The notes under the pieces: generated by a model
Told to the model about the DNA's origin: nothing
Database searches by the model: none
The model's input: only the letters and a program-made list of their open reading frames with translations
Made by a program: the position numbers and the translations under genes
Part shown: positions 45,201 to 53,160 of the stretch, one piece after another
How the letters are laid out: every line of letters starts with the position of its first letter
Position numbering within the stretch: the stretch's first letter is position 1
Assembly (NCBI GenBank): GCA_015065285.1
Contig: SVQP01000007.1
Coordinates: forward strand, 1-64,000
Reading direction: 5' to 3'
Origin: Oscillospiraceae bacterium
GTDB taxonomy: Bacteria > Bacillota > Clostridia > Oscillospirales > CAG-272
DNA length: 64,000 bases

Positions 45201-47937
45201 GGTTGGAAAGCGAGATGTAATCGCGGTTTGCGGAGATCTTCTTGGATGCGGGATCCTGAATGAAGTAGAAGGAACCAAGGTAGCTGACGTAGTCACCGTA
45301 CAAGGAGCCGATGGGGCGGGAAGCGTACGCGTCGGGCATGGTCTTGTCTTCAAAGTCGATGGCGTCGTCCAACTCGTCCTTATTGGTCTCAAAGTATTCG
45401 ATATCGAACATGGGTGCACGGGTCCAGTCGCCGTAGAAAGCAAGGAAGGGGCAACCCAGATCCACCGTGCCCTCGCCCTGTGCGTCGAGCTGTACAAAGC
45501 CCTCAACGTACATGCCGTTGGCAAAGGAATCGTCCAGATACTTGCGATCCTGCTCGCTAAGCGTCAGGGTCAACTCCACGTCAGCCGTGCTGCCCGCAGC
45601 GACGGTCACGCTCTGAGAGTTTTGTTCTGCGCCCGCAACTGCGGTGACCTTGACGCCCACGCCCTCGAGCAGGTAGCCCTCCTCGGTGACGACGGTCTGA
45701 CCGTCCACAGTCTTGGTCTCGCTGACGCCCTCGGTCATCACCGTGGCGGAAATATTGTATGTTAAGGCAGTAGAACCAAAGTTGACAATCGAGAATTTCA
45801 GAACGTACACGCCCACCTTATCGGGGTCATCGCCAAGCTCGATCTTGGATTTGTCCATGATAGAGCCGTCGAGTCTGTTGTAGGTCTGAATATATGCGGT
45901 GGTCAGTGCGCATTCGTCCAGGTTGGCAAGTCCTGCACCCTGCTTTCTGACCGAGTAGGGGAGTCCGTTCTTGGCAAACACCACGTCGGAGGTGGACATC
46001 AAAAGGCGATTGACCAGCGCTGCAACCTCTTTGTCGTTATCTGCAATTTCGGGGAAGTTTTCCTTGACGTACTGACGCAGCAGCGCCACTACGCCGGACA
46101 TGTTGGGGCAAGCCATCGAGGTGCCCGAAATGCGGTCGTAATCCTGACCGGGAACAGCCGAGAGGATCGAGCCACCGTGTGCGGTGATCTCGGGCTTGAT
46201 CTCAAGGTCGGGGGTAGGACCCCAGGAGGAGAAGCCGGACATGAAGGGACCGGAGGTCTGTGCGCGGCTGAAGGTAATGGTACCCTTGCCCGCAGCCTCC
46301 AGCATCTCACCGTCGTCCTGGCTGATTGAGCAGGAGGGAATGGTAGCGTCGCCCACGTTCATGCGGATCTCACCGGATACGTTGTTGTAAACGATCACGG
46401 CGGCAGCGCCCTTTGCCTGCGCCACGTTGACCTTTTCTTCAAAGGTGGTGGAGCCTCTGGCAACCAGCGCCACCTTGCCTGCAATATCAATGCCTGTATA
46501 GTCGGCAGATCGACCCGCACCGGGAATGACCACGTATTCCAGCGTCAGGGAGTCTGTGCCCTCGGGCAGAATATCGTCGATCAGGTGCTTTTCCTTGCCC
46601 GCTCTGTTTGCCGAGTCGGTAAAGTAGATGATCTTGCCGTCATAGGTCATGTAAGGAGTCTTTGCGCCTTCAATCGAAGCCACGCAAAGCGCACCTGCGT
46701 AGGTGGAGGGAGAGCCGACGGTTGCGGAGTCGGGGTTGCTGGTCAAGCCAAGGTTGCCGTTTTTCTCCGAGCCGTAGGTGGAGTTGTAGCTGTTGGAGGC
46801 TGCAACCACCAGGCTGATGCCCGCTTCGCGGATATGATCGTACACGCCTGCGATCTGTTCCTTGTCGTTCTCGGTGGAGAAGCCGCACGAAGTACCGATC
46901 GAGAGGTTGATGACGTCAACGCCCAGTACTACGCAGTCCTCCAGCGCGCCCAGAATCCATGAGGTACGTGCGCTGGTCTCGGTATCCGAGAAGATCTTCA
47001 TGGAAACCAGCTGCGCGTTGGGCGCAACGCCCGTGATGGTATCGTCGCGACCTGCGATGATGCCCGAGACGTGCGTGCCGTGGTCGGACTGAATGGGATA
47101 TACGTCCGAGTCTCTGTCCGCGTAGTCAAAGCTGTAGGGAACCTTTTCGCTGATGTAAACGTCGGAGGCGGTAAGCCCGCTCTGAATGCCCGACGCCTCG
47201 GTCTTGCCAACCAAGCCCTCTACGTCGGAGAAGGTCATGCCAAGCTTATCTCTGTCTGCGGTAAAGTTCTCCACAGAGAACGCGGAGTGGTAGTAGTCAA
47301 GACCGGTGTCAAGCACAGCCACGACCATGCCGGTGCCGTCGTATGCAAAGTCGGAGCTGTCAAAAATACCGGTGTCGTAAACGTCAACCGTGTTTTCCAC
47401 CAGCTTGGTCTCTGCGGGGAGGTAGACTTCGCCGACAATGGCGGTAGCCTTGCCGTCAAGCAGCTCGTCTACGCGTGCTAAGTCCTTTGCCTGCACCGTG
47501 ATCTCAAAGCCGGAGAGAACGGTGTTGTAGCAAAGGCCAAGGTCATAGTCGAGTCCCGATGCATCCAATTCTGCCAGCAGGGCTGCTTGCTTGTCGGCAA
47601 TACTCTGCTTGATGGCAGCGGCGTCAGCGGAGCTTGCATACTCGGAAAGCGACAGGTCGGTGTCAGCTTTCTTGTAGGCGTCCATGACGCTGGGAAGATC
47701 GGTTCTGATGATCAACGAGATAATGTCCGTGTCCGAAACCGTGTCGGGCAGCTTATGCACCACGTTGCTGTCAAGCAGGCTCTCGAGGTTTGTCTGAATA
47801 TCCCCGTCGAACAGTCCGATATATCCGGTCTGCTCTGTGCCCGAGACGGACAGGGAGGACATGGTCAGGAGCGTTGACACCACCATGGCAAGGGCAATGA
47901 TGCACGTGATCACTTTTGCAATTGTTTTGCTCTTCAT
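39211..47937 (-). CDS. Giant membrane-anchored subtilase (S8) with PA, Big_2-like, BspA-type LRR and GLUG-like domains
   Basis: A 2,908-residue exported protease (counted from ATG 47937; a TTG at 47979 would add 14 residues). A signal segment is at about 1-33. The S8 triad is intact: D210 (VVAVLDTGLD), H286 (SDHGTHVSG) and S607 (ISGTSMACPN), with a PA-type insert before the Ser. Then follow Fn3-like regions, a Big_2-like domain (about 1286-1345) and about 30 BspA/LRR_5 repeats (about 1375-2170, pattern IGxxAFxxCxxLxxVxL). Two transmembrane helices (about 2362-2390, 2446-2468) flank a Lys-rich loop. The tail has an InlB-type repeat and GLUG-like repeats. Likely role: degrading host or dietary protein at the surface. 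It heads the opp operon. Confidence 0.9.
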   Translation of the reverse strand: MKSKTIAKVITCIIALAMVVSTLLTMSSLSVSGTEQTGYIGLFDGDIQTNLESLLDSNVVHKLPDTVSDTDIISLIIRTDLPSVMDAYKKADTDLSLSEYASSADAAAIKQSIADKQAALLAELDASGLDYDLGLCYNTVLSGFEITVQAKDLARVDELLDGKATAIVGEVYLPAETKLVENTVDVYDTGIFDSSDFAYDGTGMVVAVLDTGLDYYHSAFSVENFTADRDKLGMTFSDVEGLVGKTEASGIQSGLTASDVYISEKVPYSFDYADRDSDVYPIQSDHGTHVSGIIAGRDDTITGVAPNAQLVSMKIFSDTETSARTSWILGALEDCVVLGVDVINLSIGTSCGFSTENDKEQIAGVYDHIREAGISLVVAASNSYNSTYGSEKNGNLGLTSNPDSATVGSPSTYAGALCVASIEGAKTPYMTYDGKIIYFTDSANRAGKEKHLIDDILPEGTDSLTLEYVVIPGAGRSADYTGIDIAGKVALVARGSTTFEEKVNVAQAKGAAAVIVYNNVSGEIRMNVGDATIPSCSISQDDGEMLEAAGKGTITFSRAQTSGPFMSGFSSWGPTPDLEIKPEITAHGGSILSAVPGQDYDRISGTSMACPNMSGVVALLRQYVKENFPEIADNDKEVAALVNRLLMSTSDVVFAKNGLPYSVRKQGAGLANLDECALTTAYIQTYNRLDGSIMDKSKIELGDDPDKVGVYVLKFSIVNFGSTALTYNISATVMTEGVSETKTVDGQTVVTEEGYLLEGVGVKVTAVAGAEQNSQSVTVAAGSTADVELTLTLSEQDRKYLDDSFANGMYVEGFVQLDAQGEGTVDLGCPFLAFYGDWTRAPMFDIEYFETNKDELDDAIDFEDKTMPDAYASRPIGSLYGDYVSYLGSFYFIQDPASKKISANRDYISLSNQEGAINSLEYVWMGMLRGAKEMQITITDDSTGEVVFERTEQWIRKSYSDGGASIYPANLDVGFSAIEQKLKNNTKYTVTIKGLLDYGDGGADTNLRNTMTFPLYTDFEAPAVTDTEFYTEYDKSEKINRLYAKVKIYDNHYAMGLQAGYVALEESGYIFKSFGKYVTAIYSEYNSTTEVIIELTDYIDDIKSGSAHKNTFALTCYDYAMNEATYEIGLPDEYVDFYLPEFADFEPDAEQDMPTLYLSPYQIYELNPVLYPGESWADLLIYDTYRPENVAIVGNTLVPVTPGTLTRIRITDPNDNKNFYEFRVKVLSEGEPGYVEYDKPVTDSFELTGYRVDKAFYFVNSADRGLGVTGDEAKFGSTNYALEMYPSESITVRYKLNAYFPETTKVVFESSNPDIVTVDAKTGTITAQKEGFASISAMVEMDGKSTYYSKSISIEVKDPYVTQGPILQNYFGLGGTVVIPESLSITEIGQFAFSNYDYIDKSPEEITDEDPESTKIWYIGENTIKEVIIPEGVETISAYAFANLTALERVVLPSTLTRIDWGAFYGCTALKTVVGLEHVKFINEGAFEGCSAMSGTINLKSAVAIADYAFAGCSSLTSVTLSESIQSIGMHAFANNSSLRTLTIKAPIYKIGKYAFAGCEALTEVSINAAVIPTGAFQGAKKLTKITLGKDVAVINENAFGGTKLESINVDAANTRFVTGENLSYVVDKTSSTLILVAPATSGVFAPDLNVTTIGTGAFSGNANITAVVLPSVTQLQPYAFADCKKLTSVSLGDLTLIGDYAFANTALKQTPSFAHLDYIGAYAFSNTALTSLTLPDGMSTGKGAFAECTKLESVTIGKGVTLGDNAFYLNSFTNREFLMNPDMLNAFYYVVYKSPLHSLTIGEDVKIGNYAFYGAAELESVTLGKGAVIGDYAFFNAAVLSDIDLSQVVSIGKGAFSGDVYNDYYDEAFTSPVIDVNGEYVYRYFAPVLKEVHLDSLYSLGEEAFAYCQLLQKVTLGDAVSEIPDKAFLYCRNLSDINLGKVEKIGSNTFYTTKLQSADLGAATHIGTYAFAYCEQLAAVTFGTADTTLCEGAFAYDTSLASVIGMQNLSYVGDYAFAYTILPGADLRFATYIGTHAFYKDTVADFTVVLGEALADMGDNPFAMCRLEKFSSVEVESFNGKDYETITYTYDVSHSIRVIDGHIYRVVPKGLELITYTSGDDVVHVADGTVRISAMAFAGTPVKQVILPYTLRAIGHKAFFDCDSLRLVTFSSYNAPILEEEFDALYHESFDNIPATGDYSFYAADGSTLTKPGLGIIPYYMWNADTSYHNTYYGATFVDYIGHVTSPITMVRPVNGNHYDSFIFSQYFDTMIDGSAAADEITLAAIQAINALPETVSLSDKALVQAARAAYDKISTKEQQALVYNYDKLLAAERRISDLEAISGNQGETEPVPEGPKGVSVTFVLSIALAVLGIISLALAVLCVAMLPKVYSAENKAAAEAAKAAKEAEKRAEAEKPIKLNKPHKPRGMGKQGQQSKLAKLAARVPLGKIFTFIAVISISAALVLMAITLFSSTGSQWKDPYKQFDKQGYSVSIRFDAGEGKFANRDVTVVDVFSLDDYEIGEDGKVHIPLLDPQDKLRGAQAYIVDNPGYVLAGWYTDRQPRTDEQGNPLDAYGELTSVSGREQGWIYSGRWTFDSDTVAVDPESVTTGADAVLTLYAAWVPHVQFNIYNANELDENNNPVLLETYTGSKLSVPTWKNGAISLGGNFPKLDGTPNAIYSDAAMTQPVTEPIKLEINYENGTTNTPAIDVYVDLWEGQWFKISSAKQFYKHARPDGNYIIEADLDFSVKGAIWPTNLYKGQTQFTGQIIGNGHKISNVTVLQPDGAQQGGLFGYIGEGASITDLHFENVTYTATGSRIQGSTFGLLCGTLSDKATLENVTISGKLLIDPSLLLENMDFATYGMLCGSGSAQGISLDNIRVEATGDNKNRVILTVDRDTGEITVTVRD

Positions 47938-48015
47938 TTGGTGTTTCTTGCCTTTCGTGTTTTTGTTCTTTTTACTCAATCGAAGAAAAAGGTAAAAAAG
48001 TCGATATACATTATT

Positions 48016-48044
48016 ATTATATCACATCTCGCGCGCGTGCGCAA
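48016..48044 (-). promoter_or_regulatory. Sigma-A promoter for the subtilase/opp operon
   Basis: Minus strand: TTGCGC (complement of 48039-48044), 17 bp, TATAAT (complement of 48016-48021), giving a leader of about 70 nt before ATG 47937. No other clear promoter was seen down to 31991. Confidence 0.7.
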
Positions 48045-48160
48045 GGGCGAGCGCGTATTTCTCTTTGGGCATGTAGCATAAAATAAGCATGTATTAAGTA
48101 AAGATTGCGTGGAATTGCTACAAAATTATTATAGAAAAAAGCACAATAAAAGTAATGCTC

Positions 48161-48189
48161 TTGATTTTTGGGGCAGAATATGTTAGAAT
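48161..48189 (+). promoter_or_regulatory. Sigma-A promoter for the 48288 lipoprotein
   Basis: TTGATT (48161-48166), 17 bp, TAGAAT (48184-48189). It is divergent from the protease operon promoter about 120 bp away. Confidence 0.65.
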
Positions 48190-48287
48190 ATGACTAACAA
48201 TTACTATTTTACAATCGGAGAGTCTGCGCAAGTGTGATTTTCCGGCAAGACATTGCGATGAAAAATGTATGTAACAGGAGAAAACAG

Positions 48288-51071
48288 ATGAGAATTTTCA
48301 AAAAGACAACGGCACTGATGCTCGTGTTGTTTTTGACTCTGAGCATGCTGCTGACTGCCTGCACCACGCCCGGTGAGGGTGAAGAGTCCACGTCGCAGGG
48401 CGGTTCGGATCAGACCACGCAGCAGGGCACGACACAGGCGCCCGATGATCAGCCCACAGGCGAGAAAAAGGCGTATACGGTTGAGGTCAAGACCGTGGGC
48501 GGCATGGCACTTGAGGGCGTGACCGTCAAGGTGTACACCGACAGCACCATGGCGGATCTGGTCAACTTCGGCACCACCGATGCCGATGGCAAGGCTGTGA
48601 TCGAAATGCCTGCCAAGGAAGGCTACGTAGCAGAGCTTTCGGGTCTGCCCGCAGGCTATGAGTGCGAGCCCTATTATGAGTTTGTTGGCAACGGCGTCAG
48701 CATTTACGTAGTATCCCGCGTGATTGCGGATACCAATATCAACGGCGTTTCCTATAAGGTTGGCGACGTCATTCGTGATTTCACGGTTGTGGACAGCGAC
48801 GGCACGTCTCACACCCTGTCCGAGATCCTGAAGGAAAAGGAACTGGTTGTGCTCAACTTCTGGTACACCACCTGCTCCTGGTGTGTAGAGGAATTCCCCT
48901 ACCTGGAGGCGGCATACCAGAACTATGGCGACAAGGTCGAGGTTCTGGCGCTTGACCCCTACGGCACCGATTCCGAGAGTGCCATTGCCGAATTCAAGGC
49001 AAGCATGGGTCTTTCCTTCCCCATGATCAAGGATTATAACGCGCTGTACGCTGCATTCGGCGTTACCGCATTCCCCACCTCGGTATTTATTGACCGCTAC
49101 GGTGTGATCTGCCTGATCGAGACAGGCGCGCTGATCGGTGATCAGCCCTTTACCGTGGCATTTGATCACTTTACCGGTGACGATTACGTACAGGGACTTT
49201 ATTCCAGCGTGGACAGCCTGGTTCCCGAGGTTGAGGTCAACGTTTCCATGCCTGATCCTTCCGAGATCGCGGCTGCTGTGAACGGTGAGGGCTTCAACTG
49301 CACCTATCGCGCAGAGGAGAGCGAGGAGTTTGCTTCGATCACCTGGCCCTTCGTGCTTGGCGAAAAGGACGGCTATACCTGCCTGAAGCCTGCAAATTCG
49401 GGCGTGACCAACTCCTTCTCGATCATTTATATGGACGTTGAGCTTAAGGCGGGCGAGGCGCTCTGCTTTGATTTCTATTCCTCGAGCGAGGCGTATTGCG
49501 ACGTGCTTTACACCATTGTCAACGGGGTGGACGTCAACAGCATCTCGGGCGAGATGGGCTGGAGAAGCTGCTATCCTTACGTTGCAACTGCGGACGGCAC
49601 CTACGAGATCGCGCTGACCTACGTCAAGGACGGTGACAGTGACGTGGGTGAGGATACCGTTTATATCAGAAATCTGCGCATTGTGGATATGGAGAACATT
49701 GATTCTCCCACGTATATCCCCCGCTATGCGGCAACCGACAGAGCCGAGGACGGCTTTGGCTATAACAATTACGTCACCGTTGTGTTCAACGAGCAGGACG
49801 GCTACTACCACGTTGGTACCGAGGATGGACCTCTGCTGCTTGCAGATTTGATGAACTACACGCAGTTCAGCCAGCAGACTGTGTTTGACATGGCGTATAA
49901 CGGTTTGCTTGGCGATGATTTCTATGATCTTGCTGTGGATTATTTCTCCTTTGCATCCAACTCTCAGCTTGTCGGTATCTGTACGGTCAACCAAGAGCTT
50001 GCGGAGCTGCTCAAGAGAGTGACCGCAACGCTTGGCTCCGAGGGTCACGATCAGGAATGGCTGCAGCTGTGCATGTATTATGATGCGTACGGCACAGAGT
50101 ACCAGCTTGAGGACCCCATCAAGGGTCTTGCTCCTTTCTGCGCGTACAAGGCTGAGCTTGGTGACAACAATGCCTTTGTTTATAACCGCGTGATCATGCC
50201 CAGAGGCTTGCTTGCCGAGTTTATTCCCACAGTTTCGGGTGTATATCGTATTACCTCGTACAGCGATCAGGACGTGGATGGCTGGATCTTTGACGAAAAC
50301 CGCGTGGAGCTGCTGGTTTACGAGCACTGCGAGAGAATGTATTTCGATATGAGCAACGTTTCCATGGTTCTCTACATGGAAGCGGGCACTCCTTATTATA
50401 TCGACATTGCATACTGGGACGTTTACGGTGCGGGCACCATTCCGTATTCCGTTGAATATATTGGCGAAAGCTATGAATATTTCCGCACCTGCGCGCCCGG
50501 TTATTTTACCTACTATGAGACCGAGGACGAGAACGTGACCAACGAGATCGTCGGCGGCGGCATCAAGGTAGCCCTTGGTGAGGATGGCTACTACCATGAG
50601 CTGCGTGCGGACGGTAGCCTTGGCAGTATCGTTTACGCTGACTTTACAAGCGTTTCCTCCATCTTCAGTCACTCTTTGGTACAGATGATCGACATGAAGT
50701 CCTTCAATTTCAAGTACAGTGAGGGCGACTTGCTGATTCTGAGCTATTATGAGAGATATCAGGAAAACACCAAGGAAAAGCTGCAGGAGCTCTGGGGCGA
50801 TGCTTATGAGGAGTATGCCGAGGAATATCAGCTGGACGAGGTGCTTGCAGGCACGTATCACGGTACGGGCGACGATATGACCGAGATCGCCAAGAAGTAT
50901 GCGGCACTGGTTCTGCCCACAAGCGAAGAGGCTCCCGAGCTGGAGGGCTGCGTGGCAGTCAATGCAGAGCTTGCGGATCTTTTGCAGAAGCTGATGGATA
51001 AGTACACGTTTGAGGGCGTGGATGATTCCTGGATCAAGCTGTGCTTCTACTACCAGCATCTGGGCGCATAA
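48288..51071 (+). CDS. Lipoprotein with carboxypeptidase-regulatory-like, TlpA-like thioredoxin and novel repeated domains
   Basis: A 927-residue lipoprotein (lipobox LLTAC, Cys25; Gln/Thr-rich linker to about 60). Residues about 65-150 form a carboxypeptidase-regulatory-like beta domain (TVEVKTVGGMALEGVTVKVY). Residues about 165-310 are a TlpA/AhpC-type thioredoxin fold with active site C196-S-W-C199 in NFWYTTCSWCVEEFP and cis-Pro in TAFPTSVF. The rest includes two copies of an unrecognised unit that starts DGYYHV/DGYYHE (about 504 and 766) and ends in a W-x-L-C-x-Y-Y motif. It is probably a surface thiol oxidoreductase; partners are unknown. ATG 48288 has an AGGAG site. Confidence 0.78.
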   Translation: MRIFKKTTALMLVLFLTLSMLLTACTTPGEGEESTSQGGSDQTTQQGTTQAPDDQPTGEKKAYTVEVKTVGGMALEGVTVKVYTDSTMADLVNFGTTDADGKAVIEMPAKEGYVAELSGLPAGYECEPYYEFVGNGVSIYVVSRVIADTNINGVSYKVGDVIRDFTVVDSDGTSHTLSEILKEKELVVLNFWYTTCSWCVEEFPYLEAAYQNYGDKVEVLALDPYGTDSESAIAEFKASMGLSFPMIKDYNALYAAFGVTAFPTSVFIDRYGVICLIETGALIGDQPFTVAFDHFTGDDYVQGLYSSVDSLVPEVEVNVSMPDPSEIAAAVNGEGFNCTYRAEESEEFASITWPFVLGEKDGYTCLKPANSGVTNSFSIIYMDVELKAGEALCFDFYSSSEAYCDVLYTIVNGVDVNSISGEMGWRSCYPYVATADGTYEIALTYVKDGDSDVGEDTVYIRNLRIVDMENIDSPTYIPRYAATDRAEDGFGYNNYVTVVFNEQDGYYHVGTEDGPLLLADLMNYTQFSQQTVFDMAYNGLLGDDFYDLAVDYFSFASNSQLVGICTVNQELAELLKRVTATLGSEGHDQEWLQLCMYYDAYGTEYQLEDPIKGLAPFCAYKAELGDNNAFVYNRVIMPRGLLAEFIPTVSGVYRITSYSDQDVDGWIFDENRVELLVYEHCERMYFDMSNVSMVLYMEAGTPYYIDIAYWDVYGAGTIPYSVEYIGESYEYFRTCAPGYFTYYETEDENVTNEIVGGGIKVALGEDGYYHELRADGSLGSIVYADFTSVSSIFSHSLVQMIDMKSFNFKYSEGDLLILSYYERYQENTKEKLQELWGDAYEEYAEEYQLDEVLAGTYHGTGDDMTEIAKKYAALVLPTSEEAPELEGCVAVNAELADLLQKLMDKYTFEGVDDSWIKLCFYYQHLGA

Positions 51072-51083
51072 ATTCCGAATTTT

Positions 51084-51115
51084 TTGCCGAACCCTTTGCA
51101 AAAAGGGTTCGGCAA
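51084..51115 (+). terminator. Hairpin terminator after the thioredoxin-like lipoprotein
   Basis: Stem TGCCGAACCCTTT / AAAGGGTTCGGCA (51085-51097, 51102-51114). The T-run after it is poor (ATGCCGTCTTTTG), so termination may be partial and allow read-through to 51207. Confidence 0.6.
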
Positions 51116-51206
51116 TGCCGTCTTTTGCTTGTATTTTCGGTGGCACCGAAAAATCAACCGGGGATGGAAAATTTAACAAACGATAATGAAATCGAGGCTT
51201 TTTATC

Positions 51207-52559
51207 ATGCTTTTTGCAAAAAACAAAGCGATTATCGCACTGCTTTGCCTGCTTTTATGCCTTGGCATATTGCTTGCTGCATGTGAGAACGGGCAGGAAA
51301 ATGTGCCCGACGGCAGCGAATCAACAAGCGCGGAGCAAAGCGAATCTGTCGGTACCGAGAGCGAATCGGATGCCGAGGATGACGTGACCGGGCAGGGCAG
51401 CGACACGGACTCCGAGAGCGAGAGCGAGACCCAGCCCGCAATCGAAACGCTGGCTTATACCGTGACCGTCATCGGCTCGGATGGTAACCCTCGTCAAGGC
51501 GCAATGGTGGTGATCCTTAAGAATGGTGAGGCGATCGTTACCTCTCCCACGTTGGCTGACGGCACACTGACAGCCGAGCTCGAGGTGGGCGAGTATGAGG
51601 TCAAGCTGCTCAATTTGTTGGGCGAGGCATATCGCACAGAGGGCTGTGTGCTGACTCCCGAATCCACCGCCTTGACCATTTCACTCTGCGGTCTTCCCAC
51701 TGCAGGCGAGGAGATCTTTGCGTACAGTGCGTCTGCTGACGACTATATTGCATATGACGCCAAGAGAGTGGTGGAAGGGCGCACGATGGTGACACTGAGC
51801 GCTGACGACATGACCTATTATCTGTTCGTCTCCTCTCGTGGCGGCACCTTCAAGCTGTCCATGGACGAGGATCTGCCGGTTTCGATCGGCTATTTCGGCT
51901 CTACCTCGTACGTCATGACCGAGTCGATTGCGACGGAGCAGGACAACGCCATTTGCGTGGACGTTTATGACGATATGGTGTTCAATTATGCTTTCGTCAT
52001 TGGCATTCGTGCCGAGGATGCATCGCTTAAGGAGTGCGAGCTGACCGTAGAATACGTGTCCGAGCGTGAGACTACCGAGCATGATCTGCCCTGGAATGAT
52101 CTGATGCCGGATCACGAGCTGCTCAAGTACACCATGGGCGCGGGCACGGTGACGAATTTTGCCGTAGACAGTGCCGAAATTGTGCTGGTATACAGCGAGT
52201 CCGACGGCTATTATCACGTGGGCAGCGAAAGCGGTCCTGTGGTGTTGGTCAATCTGAATAACAATTCGAAGTATATGGATGCGCTGACCACGGTTTGCTC
52301 CAACATGCGTCTGGGTGTTTACGTGTACGACGAGGATGGCAAGCTGGTATCCAAGGATAGCTATAACGAGCTGATCTGGGCGTACAACGAGGTGGCGGAC
52401 GGCGGCTATTATCCGCTGGATGATACCTTGCTGGATATGCTCAAGACGGTGGGCGACTATATGGGCTGGTACGATCCCGCATCTCCCATGTATTTGTTTG
52501 AGGGTGTGGCGCTCGAGCCTGCCAACGCGTATTTGTTCGCGTGTGTTTATTTGCAGTAA
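51207..52559 (+). CDS. Lipoprotein with carboxypeptidase-regulatory-like domain and one copy of the DGYYH unit
   Basis: A 450-residue lipoprotein. ATG 51207 is preferred because GAGG lies 9 bp upstream; an ATG at 51186 has no site. The lipobox is ILLAAC, followed by a Ser/Glu/Asp-rich linker to about residue 78. A beta domain (YTVTVIGSDGNPRQGAMVVI) follows. A middle beta-rich region contains YYLFVSSRGGTFKLSM. The C-terminal third holds ESDGYYHVGSESGPVVLVNL near residue 333, matching the repeated unit in the previous gene. It lacks the thioredoxin domain. The pair probably arose by duplication. Function unknown. Confidence 0.72.
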   Translation: MLFAKNKAIIALLCLLLCLGILLAACENGQENVPDGSESTSAEQSESVGTESESDAEDDVTGQGSDTDSESESETQPAIETLAYTVTVIGSDGNPRQGAMVVILKNGEAIVTSPTLADGTLTAELEVGEYEVKLLNLLGEAYRTEGCVLTPESTALTISLCGLPTAGEEIFAYSASADDYIAYDAKRVVEGRTMVTLSADDMTYYLFVSSRGGTFKLSMDEDLPVSIGYFGSTSYVMTESIATEQDNAICVDVYDDMVFNYAFVIGIRAEDASLKECELTVEYVSERETTEHDLPWNDLMPDHELLKYTMGAGTVTNFAVDSAEIVLVYSESDGYYHVGSESGPVVLVNLNNNSKYMDALTTVCSNMRLGVYVYDEDGKLVSKDSYNELIWAYNEVADGGYYPLDDTLLDMLKTVGDYMGWYDPASPMYLFEGVALEPANAYLFACVYLQ

Positions 52560-52587
52560 TTTTTTGAAAATATAAGGAGAATTGATT

Positions 52588-53031
52588 ATGAACTTCAAGA
52601 GAATCGCACTGCTGCTGGCAGCAGTTCTTGTGCTTGGCGCTATGATGAGCTTTGTCGCATGCGACGGCGGTGAGGGCGAGCAGACCACCGAGGCTGCAAC
52701 CGAGGCGCCCGAGCAGACTACTGCGGGCACGCAGACGCCTGCCACCGAGCAGACCACCGAGGCAGAGACCGAGAGCGGCAAGGTAACGTACACTGTTACC
52801 GTTGTGGATGCAAACGGTGCGCCCGTTAAGGACGTAGCCGTTCAGTTCTGTGATGATAACGGTTGCCGCATGCCGGTTGCCACCAACGCACAGGGCGTCG
52901 TAACCTTGACTGAAGCAGAGAGTAACTTCCACGTCACGCTGGCAAGCGTTCCCGCAGGCTATGCGGCAGATGCTACCGAATATTATTTCGATGGCGCGCT
53001 TGAGCTGACCATCACCCTGCAGGCTGAGTAA
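52588..53031 (+). CDS. Small lipoprotein with Thr/Glu linker and carboxypeptidase-regulatory-like domain
   Basis: A 147-residue lipoprotein (lipobox SFVAC, Cys25; TTEAATEAPEQTT linker). One beta domain follows (YTVTVVDANGAPVKDVAVQF), ending in DGALELTITLQAE, which matches the equivalent domain in the two upstream lipoproteins. ATG 52588 has an AAGGAGA site, 28 bp after the previous stop. It may be a wall-spanning partner of the other two, but no enzymatic motif is visible. Confidence 0.7.
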   Translation: MNFKRIALLLAAVLVLGAMMSFVACDGGEGEQTTEAATEAPEQTTAGTQTPATEQTTEAETESGKVTYTVTVVDANGAPVKDVAVQFCDDNGCRMPVATNAQGVVTLTEAESNFHVTLASVPAGYAADATEYYFDGALELTITLQAE

Positions 53032-53099
53032 TCCCTTTGCCAAAAAAGAAAAAGCAGCCCAATGAGGCTGACAAATTAGCGGAGATTTTCGCAAAAATC

Positions 53100-53140
53100 A
53101 AGGACTGTATCGTTTTGATGCAGTCCTTATTTGCTTTTTT
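53100..53140 (+). terminator. Hairpin terminator after the lipoprotein cluster
   Basis: Stem AAGGACTG / CAGTCCTT (53100-53107, 53121-53128) is followed by ATTTGCTTTTTT. Confidence 0.7.
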
Positions 53141-53160
53141 ATGAATAGTTGCCGCAAAAG

